Shown here in pieces: positions 19,229 to 27,996 of a DNA stretch of 64,000 bases. The stretch is from Flagellimonas lutimaris. Lineage in GTDB: Bacteria; Bacteroidota; Bacteroidia; Flavobacteriales; Flavobacteriaceae. A model generated the notes under the pieces. The model was not told the DNA's origin, made no database searches, and worked only from the letters and a program-made list of their open reading frames with translations. The position numbers and the translations under genes are program-made. The number at the start of each line of letters is the position of its first letter. Position 1 is the first letter of the stretch. The stretch lies in NCBI RefSeq assembly GCF_003581615.1, contig NZ_QXFH01000072.1:1-64000 (forward strand). The letters run 5' to 3'.

Positions 19229-19578
19229 TGGGTACGTATTGGACTACAATTTACTCATTTCTATGAGATTAACTGAAACGATAAGAAGGTGAACTGTCAC
19301 GTTAAGAAGAATAACTCTATTGGAGGAAGTGATAATAGGAACTTATATCCATAAAAATGGCCAAAACGGGTGCACTGGTAAGAAAACTGTCACCACTTAG
19401 AAACTCTCACTAGCAATGTGAAAAGTCCGTCATTACTTTTGGCTTGTAACTGATGGACGATCCTGCAGGTCTTTAAATCATCAAAAACGAACCTAGTAAT
19501 TCAAATTAGAGGTTTATCCAAGCGTTTTGCACAATCGCCTTGAAAAAAACCTGATAACAAACCCTTAAAAAAAAAGCC
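19229..19578. other. Divergent promoter region between hybrid kinase and AraC regulator
   Basis: 350 bp separating the divergently transcribed giant sensor (minus) and AraC-type gene (plus). No gene is visible. The pair of 18-bp near-identical direct repeats at 19271-19309 is described separately. Otherwise the sequence is unremarkable, with no exact TAnnTTTG on either strand in the part I checked. Confidence 0.6.
19277..19306. promoter_or_regulatory. Candidate LytTR binding site (direct repeat pair)
   Basis: AACGATAAG at 19277-19285 and CACGTTAAG at 19298-19306 are direct repeats with a 12-bp spacer, so their centres are 21 bp (two helical turns) apart. Each matches 8 of 9 positions of the described LytTR-domain site [TA][AC][CA]GTTN[AG][TG], whose copies are usually spaced 12-13 bp apart. 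The extended 18-mers from 19271 and 19292 agree at 15 of 18 positions. The site is 50-80 bp upstream of the start of the giant hybrid kinase. Binding by the LytTR regulator at 11671 is an inference. Confidence 0.5.
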
Positions 19579-20364
19579 ATGAGATATATACACCAGATTA
19601 ACCAATCCCATTTAGATAGAGAACATGTTAAAGAAGCCGGACGCAAATCTCAAATCATTTTATTTCTGATAAGAGATAAGGATAGTTTAATGGAAAAAAC
19701 AACATCGGAAGATAAGTATGAGTTTATTTATTCCCTTAACCCGACTCCCGACTTTAATCCTTCAACGCCTTTGGTAATAGGTATGTACAATGGAGCTTTT
19801 GGCACCATGGATTTGAACATGCAAACTGATGGGTTTGTTCAAAAATCCATCCTCGAAACACCACTTAGCAATCAACTTGCACTTTATCTTATTCAAGAAC
19901 TGTTGATCAGCCAAAAGGGAGAACAGTATCATTTGGAAAATATGATCATCACCTTGGGGGACTATTTAGTGAAGCGCGAAAATATGCAATCGGAATTGAA
20001 CTGTAAATTGAAAATGGGCTTGACCCCCTTTCAAATCCATAAAATACATCGTTATGTAAAAAAACATATCGATCGTCCAGTCCTCACCTCCGAACTGGCC
20101 AAAGTAGTTGAATTGAGCATACACTACTTTATCAGAGTATTTAAAAGAACTATGGGTGAAACACCTCATCAATTTGTAATGAGACTGAAATTGGAGGAAG
20201 CTAAAAAACTGCTTATTTCCACCGATGAAAGTGTTATTCAGGTTGGTTTGGGCGTAGGGTGTGAAAACCCCAGTCACTTTTCCCAACTTTTCAAATCCAA
20301 TTTTGGTATTCCCCCCTTAAAATTTCGAAAGACATTTCAGAACGGTATGATCAGCCTTAATTAA
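19579..20364 (+). CDS. AraC-family transcriptional regulator
   Basis: A 261-residue protein. The C-terminal 95 residues carry both AraC helix-turn-helices: LTSELAKVVELSIHYFIRVFKRTMGETPHQFV, shortened here to its two parts LTSELAKVVELS and FIRVFKRTMGETP, and then IQVGLGVGCENPSHFSQLFK with the closing GIPPLKFRK. The N-terminal 160 residues are not a recognisable cupin or amidase domain, so the effector is unknown. It is divergent from the hybrid kinase. The exported isochorismatase-like gene lies 290 bp downstream on the same strand and is the most likely local target. Confidence 0.9.
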   Translation: MRYIHQINQSHLDREHVKEAGRKSQIILFLIRDKDSLMEKTTSEDKYEFIYSLNPTPDFNPSTPLVIGMYNGAFGTMDLNMQTDGFVQKSILETPLSNQLALYLIQELLISQKGEQYHLENMIITLGDYLVKRENMQSELNCKLKMGLTPFQIHKIHRYVKKHIDRPVLTSELAKVVELSIHYFIRVFKRTMGETPHQFVMRLKLEEAKKLLISTDESVIQVGLGVGCENPSHFSQLFKSNFGIPPLKFRKTFQNGMISLN

Positions 20365-20387
20365 AACTGGGGCAACCAACCATCACA

Positions 20388-20552
20388 ATGAAAAGTCCAA
20401 TAAGAGTAACCGAAATCTTAAAACTGATTGCTTTCGTCCCGCAAAAAGCCAGTAAAGAAGCTAAACTAGGTTTTGTCAAAAAGAAAGTCAATTCTGATAA
20501 AGTACCTGAGCATTTGGATTTTAGCAGCGATGATAGGGGCCTGTTTATTTAG
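20388..20552 (+). CDS. Possible 54-residue small protein
   Basis: An ATG 23 bp after the AraC stop opens a 54-codon frame: MKSPIRVTEILKLIAFVPQ at the N-terminus, a lysine-rich middle (KASKEAKLGFVKKK) and an acidic end (EHLDFSSDDRGLFI), then TAG. Its length and balanced composition for an AT-rich region suggest it may be real and co-transcribed with the AraC gene. I do not recognise a family, and it has no signal peptide. A chance frame is the alternative. Confidence 0.35.
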   Translation: MKSPIRVTEILKLIAFVPQKASKEAKLGFVKKKVNSDKVPEHLDFSSDDRGLFI

Positions 20553-20653
20553 TAAAGACTAAAACCTTTTTTATAAAAGGTCATTGTTACCAATCAAATT
20601 AATTCTAAAGACTCACAATTCAATAGTATTCTAATCACTTAATTTTTTAAATC

Positions 20654-21385
20654 ATGAAATCAATTTTATTCAATTCAACCATCTTAATGGTATTGCTTAC
20701 TGCATGTTCACCAAGTTTATATGCTCAAATACCGGATCCCGGTTTTACCGTGGATAATTCGACCGCAATAGTCATTACAGATCCACAAAACGATTTTTTA
20801 AGTCCCGATGGTGTCACCTGGGGAGTTATTGGCGAAAGTGTCATCAAGAACAAAACCGTCGAAAACCTTGAAACATTATTTAAATTAGCAGAGGCCAAAG
20901 GCATAAAGGTGTTTATTTCTCCTCACTACTATTATGAGCACGATCATAAATGGAAGTTTGAGGGTGCCTTGGAAAAACTGATGCATAATATCGGAATGTT
21001 TGACCGTGGGGATCAATTGAACAAAGAAGGATTCGAGGGGTCAGGAGCCGATTGGTTACCTAGGTACAAAAAGTACATCGAAAAGGATTTTGTAACCGTG
21101 GTAGGGCCCCACAAGATTTATGGTCCGGAACAGAACGATCTGAGTCTTCAATTGCGAAAACAAAAGATTGACAAGATTGTTTTGGCCGGAATGTCCGGAA
21201 ACCTCTGTGTGGAGTCTCACCTCAGGGAACTTCTTGAAGATGGTTTCGAGGTCGCCGTAGTGGTCGATGCCACAGCTTCGGCAGTAGCACCGGGATACGA
21301 TGGCAACGTGGCCGCAGAAATCAATTATCGTTTTGTGGCAAGCCATGTGTATACCACAGAGGAGTTTAAACAATCCTTGAAATAA
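20654..21385 (+). CDS. Exported isochorismatase-family hydrolase (paralogue of 9830-10567)
   Basis: A 243-residue protein with an N-terminal export signal. It can be read as a lipoprotein signal (VLLTAC at residues 13-18) or as type-I cleavage after YAQ near residue 25. The rest is a complete isochorismatase-like domain: Asp in TDPQNDFLSPDG, Lys in VGPHKIYGP and nucleophile C185 in GMSGNLCVESHLREL. It closely resembles the cytoplasmic protein at 9830-10567, including MFDRGDQLN and GFEGSGADWLP. Export suggests a periplasmic or surface substrate. It follows the AraC gene and is closed by a strong terminator. Confidence 0.87.
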   Translation: MKSILFNSTILMVLLTACSPSLYAQIPDPGFTVDNSTAIVITDPQNDFLSPDGVTWGVIGESVIKNKTVENLETLFKLAEAKGIKVFISPHYYYEHDHKWKFEGALEKLMHNIGMFDRGDQLNKEGFEGSGADWLPRYKKYIEKDFVTVVGPHKIYGPEQNDLSLQLRKQKIDKIVLAGMSGNLCVESHLRELLEDGFEVAVVVDATASAVAPGYDGNVAAEINYRFVASHVYTTEEFKQSLK

Positions 21386-21427
21386 TACATCACATTAAAG
21401 CAATCATAATGTGATCTATCTGATGAA

Positions 21428-21458
21428 TAGCAGAGTATTGTACTCTGCTATTTTTTTT
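21428..21458 (+). terminator. Rho-independent terminator
   Basis: TAGCAGAGTA at 21428-21437 pairs perfectly with TACTCTGCTA at 21441-21450 around a TTG loop, followed by eight T residues. It lies 43 bp after the exported hydrolase and separates it from the glucan-locus regulator. Confidence 0.88.
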
Positions 21459-21669
21459 GGCTTTAAACCACTTCTTTGCTTTTGATATGGAGTCTCACTA
21501 AAACATGCGCCGAAATGCTGGGTTTCCTTTATTCTCAAGGGCTCAAAACAATGGTAGGTTTATATTTGGATAGGTTTAAACAAGATCTTTGATATTTTTT
21601 CTGCTTTTGTGATTGCCAATATGTTGATAAAAAGATGTTATCTTAATGCACTACAATCTTATTGATACT

Positions 21670-24474
21670 ATGTTTTTAAGATACTCACTTTATTTCTTCC
21701 TTTTACTATCACAATGGATTATCTGCCAGGAGCTGCCACCAATCCAAAATTATACTCCGACCGATTACCAAGCCGAAAATCAGAATTGGGCTATTTCCCA
21801 AGATGATGATAAGGTGGTTTATGTGGCTAACAACAAAGGCTTACTAAGGTTCAATGGTGCAAACTGGAGGCTGTTTCCTTCCCCAAACGAATCTATTATG
21901 CGATCTGCAAAGGTCGTTGGTAATAGAATTTATACTGGCTGTTACATGGAATTTGGTTATTGGGTCGAGGATGGATATGGGGAGCTGCGCTACACTTCTT
22001 TGTCTTCGAATATGGAAGAATCATTGTTGGAGGATGAGGAGTTTTGGGGAATATCAAATCTTGATGATTGGATGGTGTTCCAATCCTTGAAGCGCATCTA
22101 TATTTATAATATAAAAACAGGCGCAATTAATATCATTGATGCCGAGAATACCCTGTTTAGAATGTTCCAAGTAGACAAGGAAATCTATTTTCAGGAAAGC
22201 GGTAAGGGAATATTTAAAATTGACAACGGGGAGGCGGAGATTGTTTATGAAGATGAAGTTGTCTTAAATGATGAGGTCATAAATATATTTCAGCAAGGAG
22301 GCATAATTGTTCTGGTTACCAAGCACAATGGTTTTTTTAGGGCCAATGATGGATTCCTTACCAAATTTAGCACTGGTTTAGACTTATTGGTTAACAAGAT
22401 AAGTGTTTACAGCGCCATTAAGTTAAAGGATGGTAAATATGCATTGGGTACTATTTCGAATGGGTTAGTACTTTTGGACCAGAATGGAGTATTACTGGAC
22501 CATATAGATCAAATCAAGGGCCTACGAAACAACACAATCCTTTCCTTGATGGAGGATATTGACAGCAATATATGGCTAGGACTCGATAATGGGATAAGTT
22601 ATTTGAATGTAAAGTCTCCCGTAAAGGTTTACCACGACAATAAGGGTGTTGTGGGAAGCACATACGCTGCAGCCATCAAAGATAATATCTTGTATTTGGG
22701 CACTAATCAAGGTTTGTTTTACAAAAACATGGAAGGTGATTCCGACTTTAAATTGGTCAAGGGAACCCAAGGTCAGGTATGGTCCCTTCAAGAAATTGGA
22801 GGAACCCTTTTTTGCTGTCACCACTCAGGAACGTTCATAGTAGAGGGAGATAGTGCAAAACAAATAACGAGCTTGGAAGGGGCTTGGAAAATAAATCCTT
22901 TATCCGGTAATCCAGACCTTTTGTTACAGGGTAATTATGATGGTCTTTATGTTCTTGAAAAAGAGAGGGACAATTGGAAGCTTAGAAACAAGATAGAAGG
23001 TTTTGAACACTCATCACGCTATTTTGAGATACTCGGAAACAAGGTTTTTGTAAACCATGAGTACAAAGGCATTTTTAAATTGGATGTAGATAGTTCGTTT
23101 CATCATGTCCAAAGCATAGCAATGGATACTTTGATAAAAGGATCGGAATCGGGTATTGTGAAATATCGTGATCAATTGTTTTATGCATACAAAGAGGGTG
23201 TGTTCAAGTACCAACCGGATTCAGATTCCTTTGTGCAGGATACTTTGTTGAGCAGTATATATAACCAAGATGATTATGTGTCCGGAAAAATGGTTTTAGA
23301 TCAAAATGAAGACAATCTCTGGATATTTACAAACTCCAATATTAGTCTTTTATCGGATGGTTCATTGGCCGATACCTTGCTCGTAAAACCCATTCCATTG
23401 GCGGAAAATGTTAGAAATGGCATTGTAGGATATGAAAATATTGTCAATTTAGGGGAGGAAGGGAAGTATCTTTTGGGTACCACTTCGGGTTATATAACAC
23501 TGGATGTCAATGCTTTTCAAGAGCCGGATTTAGTTGTTAAGATTGGAAGGGTTCAAAAGTCCAGTAAAGACAGTCAGAGTTGGACATTGATAGAGAAGGA
23601 TTTAGAAGTAAATCTAAAAAGTAGCGAAAACCATCTTCGTTTTTCCTTTTTTACAGCTGAGTACAACAAATACTTCCAGCCAAAATATCAGTTTCAATTA
23701 CAAGGTATTTATGACAATTGGAGCGATTGGTCGGAAAACTATTCCACAACCTTTGAAAACTTGCCTTATGGTGATTATACTTTTCGGGTAAGGGCCAAGA
23801 TCGGGGATAAGGTTTCGAGTAACATTGCTACCTATTCTTTTAGAATAGAAAGGCCATGGTATATTTCCAACTTGATGCTGGTCATTTACATTTTGACCTT
23901 TGCCATTGGCTCATTTCTTATTCATCAGGCTTATAAACGCTATTACCATAAACGACAACAAAAACTTATAGAAAAGAATAAGAGGGAAATGGAGCTGGCC
24001 AAAGCACAGAACGAAAAAGAAATAATAAAGATCAAGAACGAACAGCTTCAGGAAGAGTTTCGCAGTAAGAGCAACGAACTCGCAGCTTCCACTCTTAGTA
24101 TTATTCGAAAGAACGAACTTTTATCAAAAGTAAAGGATCAGCTATTGTCCAGTGTAGAGGACAAGGGCTCCATTAAGCCCATTATCAATGTAATCGATAA
24201 AAACATAACTCAAAATGATGATTGGGAACTATTCAAGGAAGCTTTCAACAATGCCGATAGAAAGTTTCTGAAAAAATTGAAAAAAGCACACCCGAATCTT
24301 TCTCCAAACGATGTTCGTCTGTGCGCTTATCTTCGCTTAAACTTATCATCAAAAGAAATAGCCCCCTTATTCAATATTTCTGTAAGAAGCGTTGAAATTA
24401 AACGCTATCGACTTCGTAAAAAGATGGATTTGTCCCATGATGACAATCTTGTTGACTACATTTTGAAACTCTAA
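21670..24474 (+). CDS. Membrane-spanning propeller / Y_Y_Y regulator with C-terminal LuxR-type HTH
   Basis: A 934-residue protein from the ATG at 21670 (an ATG 24 bp upstream would prefix MHYNLIDT to the signal peptide MFLRYSLYFFLLL). Residues about 30-600 are periplasmic two-component-type propeller repeats (LWLGLDNGISYL-like blades). Residues about 610-730 form a Y_Y_Y domain (YQFQLQGIYDNWSDWSENY). One membrane helix lies near 745 (LMLVIYILTFAIGSFLI), then a coiled coil, and a C-terminal helix-turn-helix (LSPNDVRLCAYLRLNLSSKEIAPLF, here LSSKEIAPLFNIS and SVEIKRYRLRKK). There is no kinase domain, so sensing and DNA binding are in one chain. Its position directly upstream makes it the likely regulator of the glucan genes. 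Confidence 0.88.
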   Translation: MFLRYSLYFFLLLSQWIICQELPPIQNYTPTDYQAENQNWAISQDDDKVVYVANNKGLLRFNGANWRLFPSPNESIMRSAKVVGNRIYTGCYMEFGYWVEDGYGELRYTSLSSNMEESLLEDEEFWGISNLDDWMVFQSLKRIYIYNIKTGAINIIDAENTLFRMFQVDKEIYFQESGKGIFKIDNGEAEIVYEDEVVLNDEVINIFQQGGIIVLVTKHNGFFRANDGFLTKFSTGLDLLVNKISVYSAIKLKDGKYALGTISNGLVLLDQNGVLLDHIDQIKGLRNNTILSLMEDIDSNIWLGLDNGISYLNVKSPVKVYHDNKGVVGSTYAAAIKDNILYLGTNQGLFYKNMEGDSDFKLVKGTQGQVWSLQEIGGTLFCCHHSGTFIVEGDSAKQITSLEGAWKINPLSGNPDLLLQGNYDGLYVLEKERDNWKLRNKIEGFEHSSRYFEILGNKVFVNHEYKGIFKLDVDSSFHHVQSIAMDTLIKGSESGIVKYRDQLFYAYKEGVFKYQPDSDSFVQDTLLSSIYNQDDYVSGKMVLDQNEDNLWIFTNSNISLLSDGSLADTLLVKPIPLAENVRNGIVGYENIVNLGEEGKYLLGTTSGYITLDVNAFQEPDLVVKIGRVQKSSKDSQSWTLIEKDLEVNLKSSENHLRFSFFTAEYNKYFQPKYQFQLQGIYDNWSDWSENYSTTFENLPYGDYTFRVRAKIGDKVSSNIATYSFRIERPWYISNLMLVIYILTFAIGSFLIHQAYKRYYHKRQQKLIEKNKREMELAKAQNEKEIIKIKNEQLQEEFRSKSNELAASTLSIIRKNELLSKVKDQLLSSVEDKGSIKPIINVIDKNITQNDDWELFKEAFNNADRKFLKKLKKAHPNLSPNDVRLCAYLRLNLSSKEIAPLFNISVRSVEIKRYRLRKKMDLSHDDNLVDYILKL

Positions 24475-24798
24475 TACTATACGAGTTATCACATTTACCT
24501 CAACAATACCTCAACAAATGTTTATTTAGGGTTTTTTGGGTAGCTCAATGTTTTCCGTCTAAGCCCACATTTTCATTGCTTGTTATGTATATATGTCAAA
24601 AAAACTCAACCTTTTTTGAATTGTATATTTTTTGTTGAGGTCTTTTTTGTGGAATTCATATTCTGTTAAGTTAAGTTTAACCTTCTGCAAATTGAATGTA
24701 TTGTTTTCGTGCGATAAAGGTGTACCTAAACGAAAATGATATCGTGTGATGTAGTCGCATTTATTCAATGCAGAACTCAACTAAAACTAAACATAACT
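24475..24798. other. Promoter region of the glucan locus
   Basis: 324 bp between the regulator stop and the ATG of the hydrolase-barrel fusion. Stops fill all frames except a short upstream extension of the fusion gene. It is T-rich in the middle, with long T runs near 24600-24655. It contains the repeated ACCTCAACA motif described separately. No exact TAnnTTTG was found. Confidence 0.6.
24497..24641. promoter_or_regulatory. Three copies of ACCTCAACA upstream of the glucan locus
   Basis: ACCTCAACA occurs at 24497-24505 and again at 24508-24516 (11-bp period), and its exact reverse complement TGTTGAGGT lies at 24633-24641. A direct repeat with an 11-bp period (one helical turn) plus a distant inverted copy is typical of a regulator binding region. 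The adjacent propeller/HTH protein is the obvious candidate binder; this is inference. Confidence 0.45.
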
Positions 24799-27700
24799 AT
24801 GAAAAACTATCTGCACGTACTGTTCCTTTTGTGTTTTGTTGTGGGTTCTTATGCTCAAACAGATAATGTAACCGTCGAAAGCACTGAGGCGGGTATGAAA
24901 TTGGTCGTGAACGGAGAAGACTTCATGATTAATGGTATGAACTGGGATTACATACCAATTGGGACCAATACAGTAAATGCGAGATTCTGGGAAAAATCCG
25001 ATGATATTATCAAGGCAGGTCTCGACACTGAGATGTCTTTGTTAAAAAACATGGGGGTCAATGTTATTCGCCAATACACAGGAGTTCCGGCAAAATGGAT
25101 TCGATATATCTATGAAAACTACGGTATATATACCATGTTGAACCATTCATTTGGACGTTATGGCTTAACTCTCGATGGGGTTTGGACGCCAGTGACCATA
25201 TATGATGATCCCAAAACACAACAATTTTTAATGTCCGAGGTAGAAAGTTTGGTTGATGAATATAAAGATACTCCAGGACTACTACTTTATTTATTGGGTA
25301 ACGAAAACAACTATGGATTGTTTTGGGCAGGTGCAGAAACGGAAGACTTTCCTGATGACGAGGAACGTATAAATTTTATTGGTGAAAGTAGGGGAAGACC
25401 CATGTACCGTTTAATGAACGAGGCGGCTAAAAAAATGAAAGCTATGGATGCATCGCATCCGGTGGCCATTTGTAACGGGGATGTGCTTTTCATCGATATA
25501 GTTGCCGAAGAGTGCACCGATGTTGATATCTACGGAACCAATACATACCGTGGAGTTTCTTTCGGAGACATGTTTCAGGTAGTAGAGGACAAACTTAACA
25601 AACCCGTAATGTTTACAGAGTTTGGTGCAGACGCATTCAACGCTATGGAAAATAAGGAAGATCAGTATTCCCAAGCCTATTACATGGTCGGCAATTGGAA
25701 GGAAATTTATGAAAATGCAGCAGGTTTGGGGAAAACAGGAAATTCAATCGGGGGATTTACCTTTCAATTCAGTGATGGCTGGTGGAAGTATGGTTTTGAT
25801 GACCGGGAAAACGCCGATGTACATGATACTAATGCCTCCTGGTCCAACGGAGGATATTCAAGAGATTTGGCATCACCTGGTGCAAACAATATGAACGAGG
25901 AATGGTTTGGTATTTGCGCCAAAGGAGCCACAAATCCTAGAGGTCTTTATGAGCTTTATCCTAGAGCCGCCTATTACGCTTTGCAGGAAGCACACCAACT
26001 GGACCCCTATGCCGATGGTGTGGACTTAAGCTTTGTGCAAAATCATTTCAATAATATACGGTTAATGGATGCCGTCCTCAAGGCAAGGGGAGATAAGGCT
26101 GCTTTACAGGGCGAACAGAGCAATTTGTTGCGCATAAGCAATTTAAGGGCAAAGTTTTCCACATTCAGCACCGGAGGTAGTTTAATTACAACACCCGAGA
26201 ATGCTGACCCGGATGACCCTAATACCTTTCCGAACCAATTAGGGTTTGATCATATGCAGTCCTATTTTGTTGGAGTAGAAGGTAATCCCGCTTCCAACAT
26301 GCGCGCAGAGGTTAACTTTAATGTAGTGGGAAATGTGGCACAAAACCCTATAAACGAGATTTTTTATGAGAATAATTCCCGTCCTATCGAGGTCAACACC
26401 GATCAAGGCAATGTGTTGGTTCAAGATGTCAATAGGATACGCGTTTATCAAGCTGAGTTCGAATGGAAAGCAAAAGAGTTCGATTTGAGGGGATTCTATA
26501 GGACAGGACATTACCATTGGGGTTATGAAGGTGATTTCTTCGGTTTTTATCCCGAAGCCAATTATGGTCCTAACCTAGATATCTATAACGGAGAAATATT
26601 AGGGGCCGAACTTGATGGTAAGGGAATATTAAAAGGTTTAAAAGTTGCAGTAGGGCCTCAACTTTGGTGGGGAGCAAACCCTACAATGCTTTTTAAGTAT
26701 AGAAGGAATATAGGCAAGTTTGATGTTACCGGAATTTACCATCGAGATTTTGAAACAGACATAGTTCTAGATGAAAACGGGCGTCGAATTTTGGATATCA
26801 ACCAAGTACGAAGTGGTGTAATTCCGCCATGGCCTACAGAAAGAGCTGCCATTGCCGTAGAAAGGGAATTTGGGAAATTTGGCTTTGAATTGGGCGGTGT
26901 CTGGTCAGGAAGCCCATTGAATGGAATCTCCTTTCAAGATGTAAGGGGAACTCCCAGCAATTATGTGGTTTATGAAGATAGAATCCAAGACAGTGATAAC
27001 TGGGGAGGAAAATTTAAAGTCACCTACGAAGGAGGAAAATTCAATTGGTATGGTCAAACCGCTGCAATGGGTCTAATTGCCAATGGCGGCGCCGATCAAA
27101 CACTCACCTTCACCGGCTGGAAATTAAAAGATACTGGCAGTGGTAATCAGGTAAATGTATTGTCCGGGTTTACTTATGCTCTCGGTAATTTTCAGATTGC
27201 CCCCAATTTTATGTGGCAAGAGCCTTTGATAGGCGCCATGCCTAATGATGTGCAAGGCCCTGGACGTTTACGAAATATTATTGACGACCCATTTGCTGTG
27301 AGGGCAAACAGGAAGACTACCGCAGGTGAAATTCTATTTACTTATGACCCTACACCTGGCACATGGATGTATGAATGGGATAATGATAGGGCAGAAGACG
27401 CCAAATTCGCAATGAATTTAGGATTTGTTTACCGCCATCTTCCCACACGGATGGATGCACACATCGGTTTCAATGCCAATAGGGAATTCTTCGCATTTCC
27501 TAACTCGGCACCAGCAGAAGATTTATGGGAAGTACATTCCAGAATGGTTTCCAAACTTGGACCAGATTTGGGCATTATCGGTAATTTCTACTATGGAAAT
27601 GGACAAGGTAATGGTGATTCCGACCGTTTGATCAAACGTTTTGGTGGTGATGTACGGATGCTTTACAAGAATTTTAAGGTACAATACACGCAAAAAATCA

Positions 27701-27984
27701 ATGATTGGGGTCCATACGACTATCATAGGGATTTCAACTTAACGTACCCTGTTCAATTGATGTTGGATATTTCCACCACCCTTGGCAAACCAGATTGGTT
27801 TATTCTACCAAGTACCCAGGTAGGAATTAGGGGCATATGGAGATCCCTGAACGAATTTTCACCTCGATACTCGCCTAATCTAGCCGAGGAATTTGCTACG
27901 CAGCCCATTATTAGTCCAGTAGGCTTTGATAATGGTAATGAGTGGGAAATTATGACATATGTGCACATTAATATCGGGAAATAA
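24799..27984 (+). CDS. Clan GH-A glycoside hydrolase fused to a C-terminal outer-membrane beta-barrel-like domain
   Basis: A 1061-residue protein from the ATG at 24799 (an upstream ATG would prefix 21 residues to the signal peptide). After the signal peptide (YLHVLFLLCFVVGSYAQ), residues about 25-420 are a TIM-barrel hydrolase resembling GH2/GH5-type clan GH-A enzymes: MLKNMGVNVIRQYTG-like strand, candidate acid/base E169 in LLGNENNYG and nucleophile E274 in FTEFGAD. From about 470 to the end, alternating hydrophobic and polar strands rich in Tyr, Trp and Phe with short Gly/Asp/Asn turns look like an outer-membrane porin-type barrel, preceded by a helical linker (GEQSNLLRISNLRAKF). I know no established function for this fusion. 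It heads the glucan operon. Confidence 0.75.
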   Translation: MKNYLHVLFLLCFVVGSYAQTDNVTVESTEAGMKLVVNGEDFMINGMNWDYIPIGTNTVNARFWEKSDDIIKAGLDTEMSLLKNMGVNVIRQYTGVPAKWIRYIYENYGIYTMLNHSFGRYGLTLDGVWTPVTIYDDPKTQQFLMSEVESLVDEYKDTPGLLLYLLGNENNYGLFWAGAETEDFPDDEERINFIGESRGRPMYRLMNEAAKKMKAMDASHPVAICNGDVLFIDIVAEECTDVDIYGTNTYRGVSFGDMFQVVEDKLNKPVMFTEFGADAFNAMENKEDQYSQAYYMVGNWKEIYENAAGLGKTGNSIGGFTFQFSDGWWKYGFDDRENADVHDTNASWSNGGYSRDLASPGANNMNEEWFGICAKGATNPRGLYELYPRAAYYALQEAHQLDPYADGVDLSFVQNHFNNIRLMDAVLKARGDKAALQGEQSNLLRISNLRAKFSTFSTGGSLITTPENADPDDPNTFPNQLGFDHMQSYFVGVEGNPASNMRAEVNFNVVGNVAQNPINEIFYENNSRPIEVNTDQGNVLVQDVNRIRVYQAEFEWKAKEFDLRGFYRTGHYHWGYEGDFFGFYPEANYGPNLDIYNGEILGAELDGKGILKGLKVAVGPQLWWGANPTMLFKYRRNIGKFDVTGIYHRDFETDIVLDENGRRILDINQVRSGVIPPWPTERAAIAVEREFGKFGFELGGVWSGSPLNGISFQDVRGTPSNYVVYEDRIQDSDNWGGKFKVTYEGGKFNWYGQTAAMGLIANGGADQTLTFTGWKLKDTGSGNQVNVLSGFTYALGNFQIAPNFMWQEPLIGAMPNDVQGPGRLRNIIDDPFAVRANRKTTAGEILFTYDPTPGTWMYEWDNDRAEDAKFAMNLGFVYRHLPTRMDAHIGFNANREFFAFPNSAPAEDLWEVHSRMVSKLGPDLGIIGNFYYGNGQGNGDSDRLIKRFGGDVRMLYKNFKVQYTQKINDWGPYDYHRDFNLTYPVQLMLDISTTLGKPDWFILPSTQVGIRGIWRSLNEFSPRYSPNLAEEFATQPIISPVGFDNGNEWEIMTYVHINIGK

Positions 27985-27996
27985 AAAAACTGAAAA

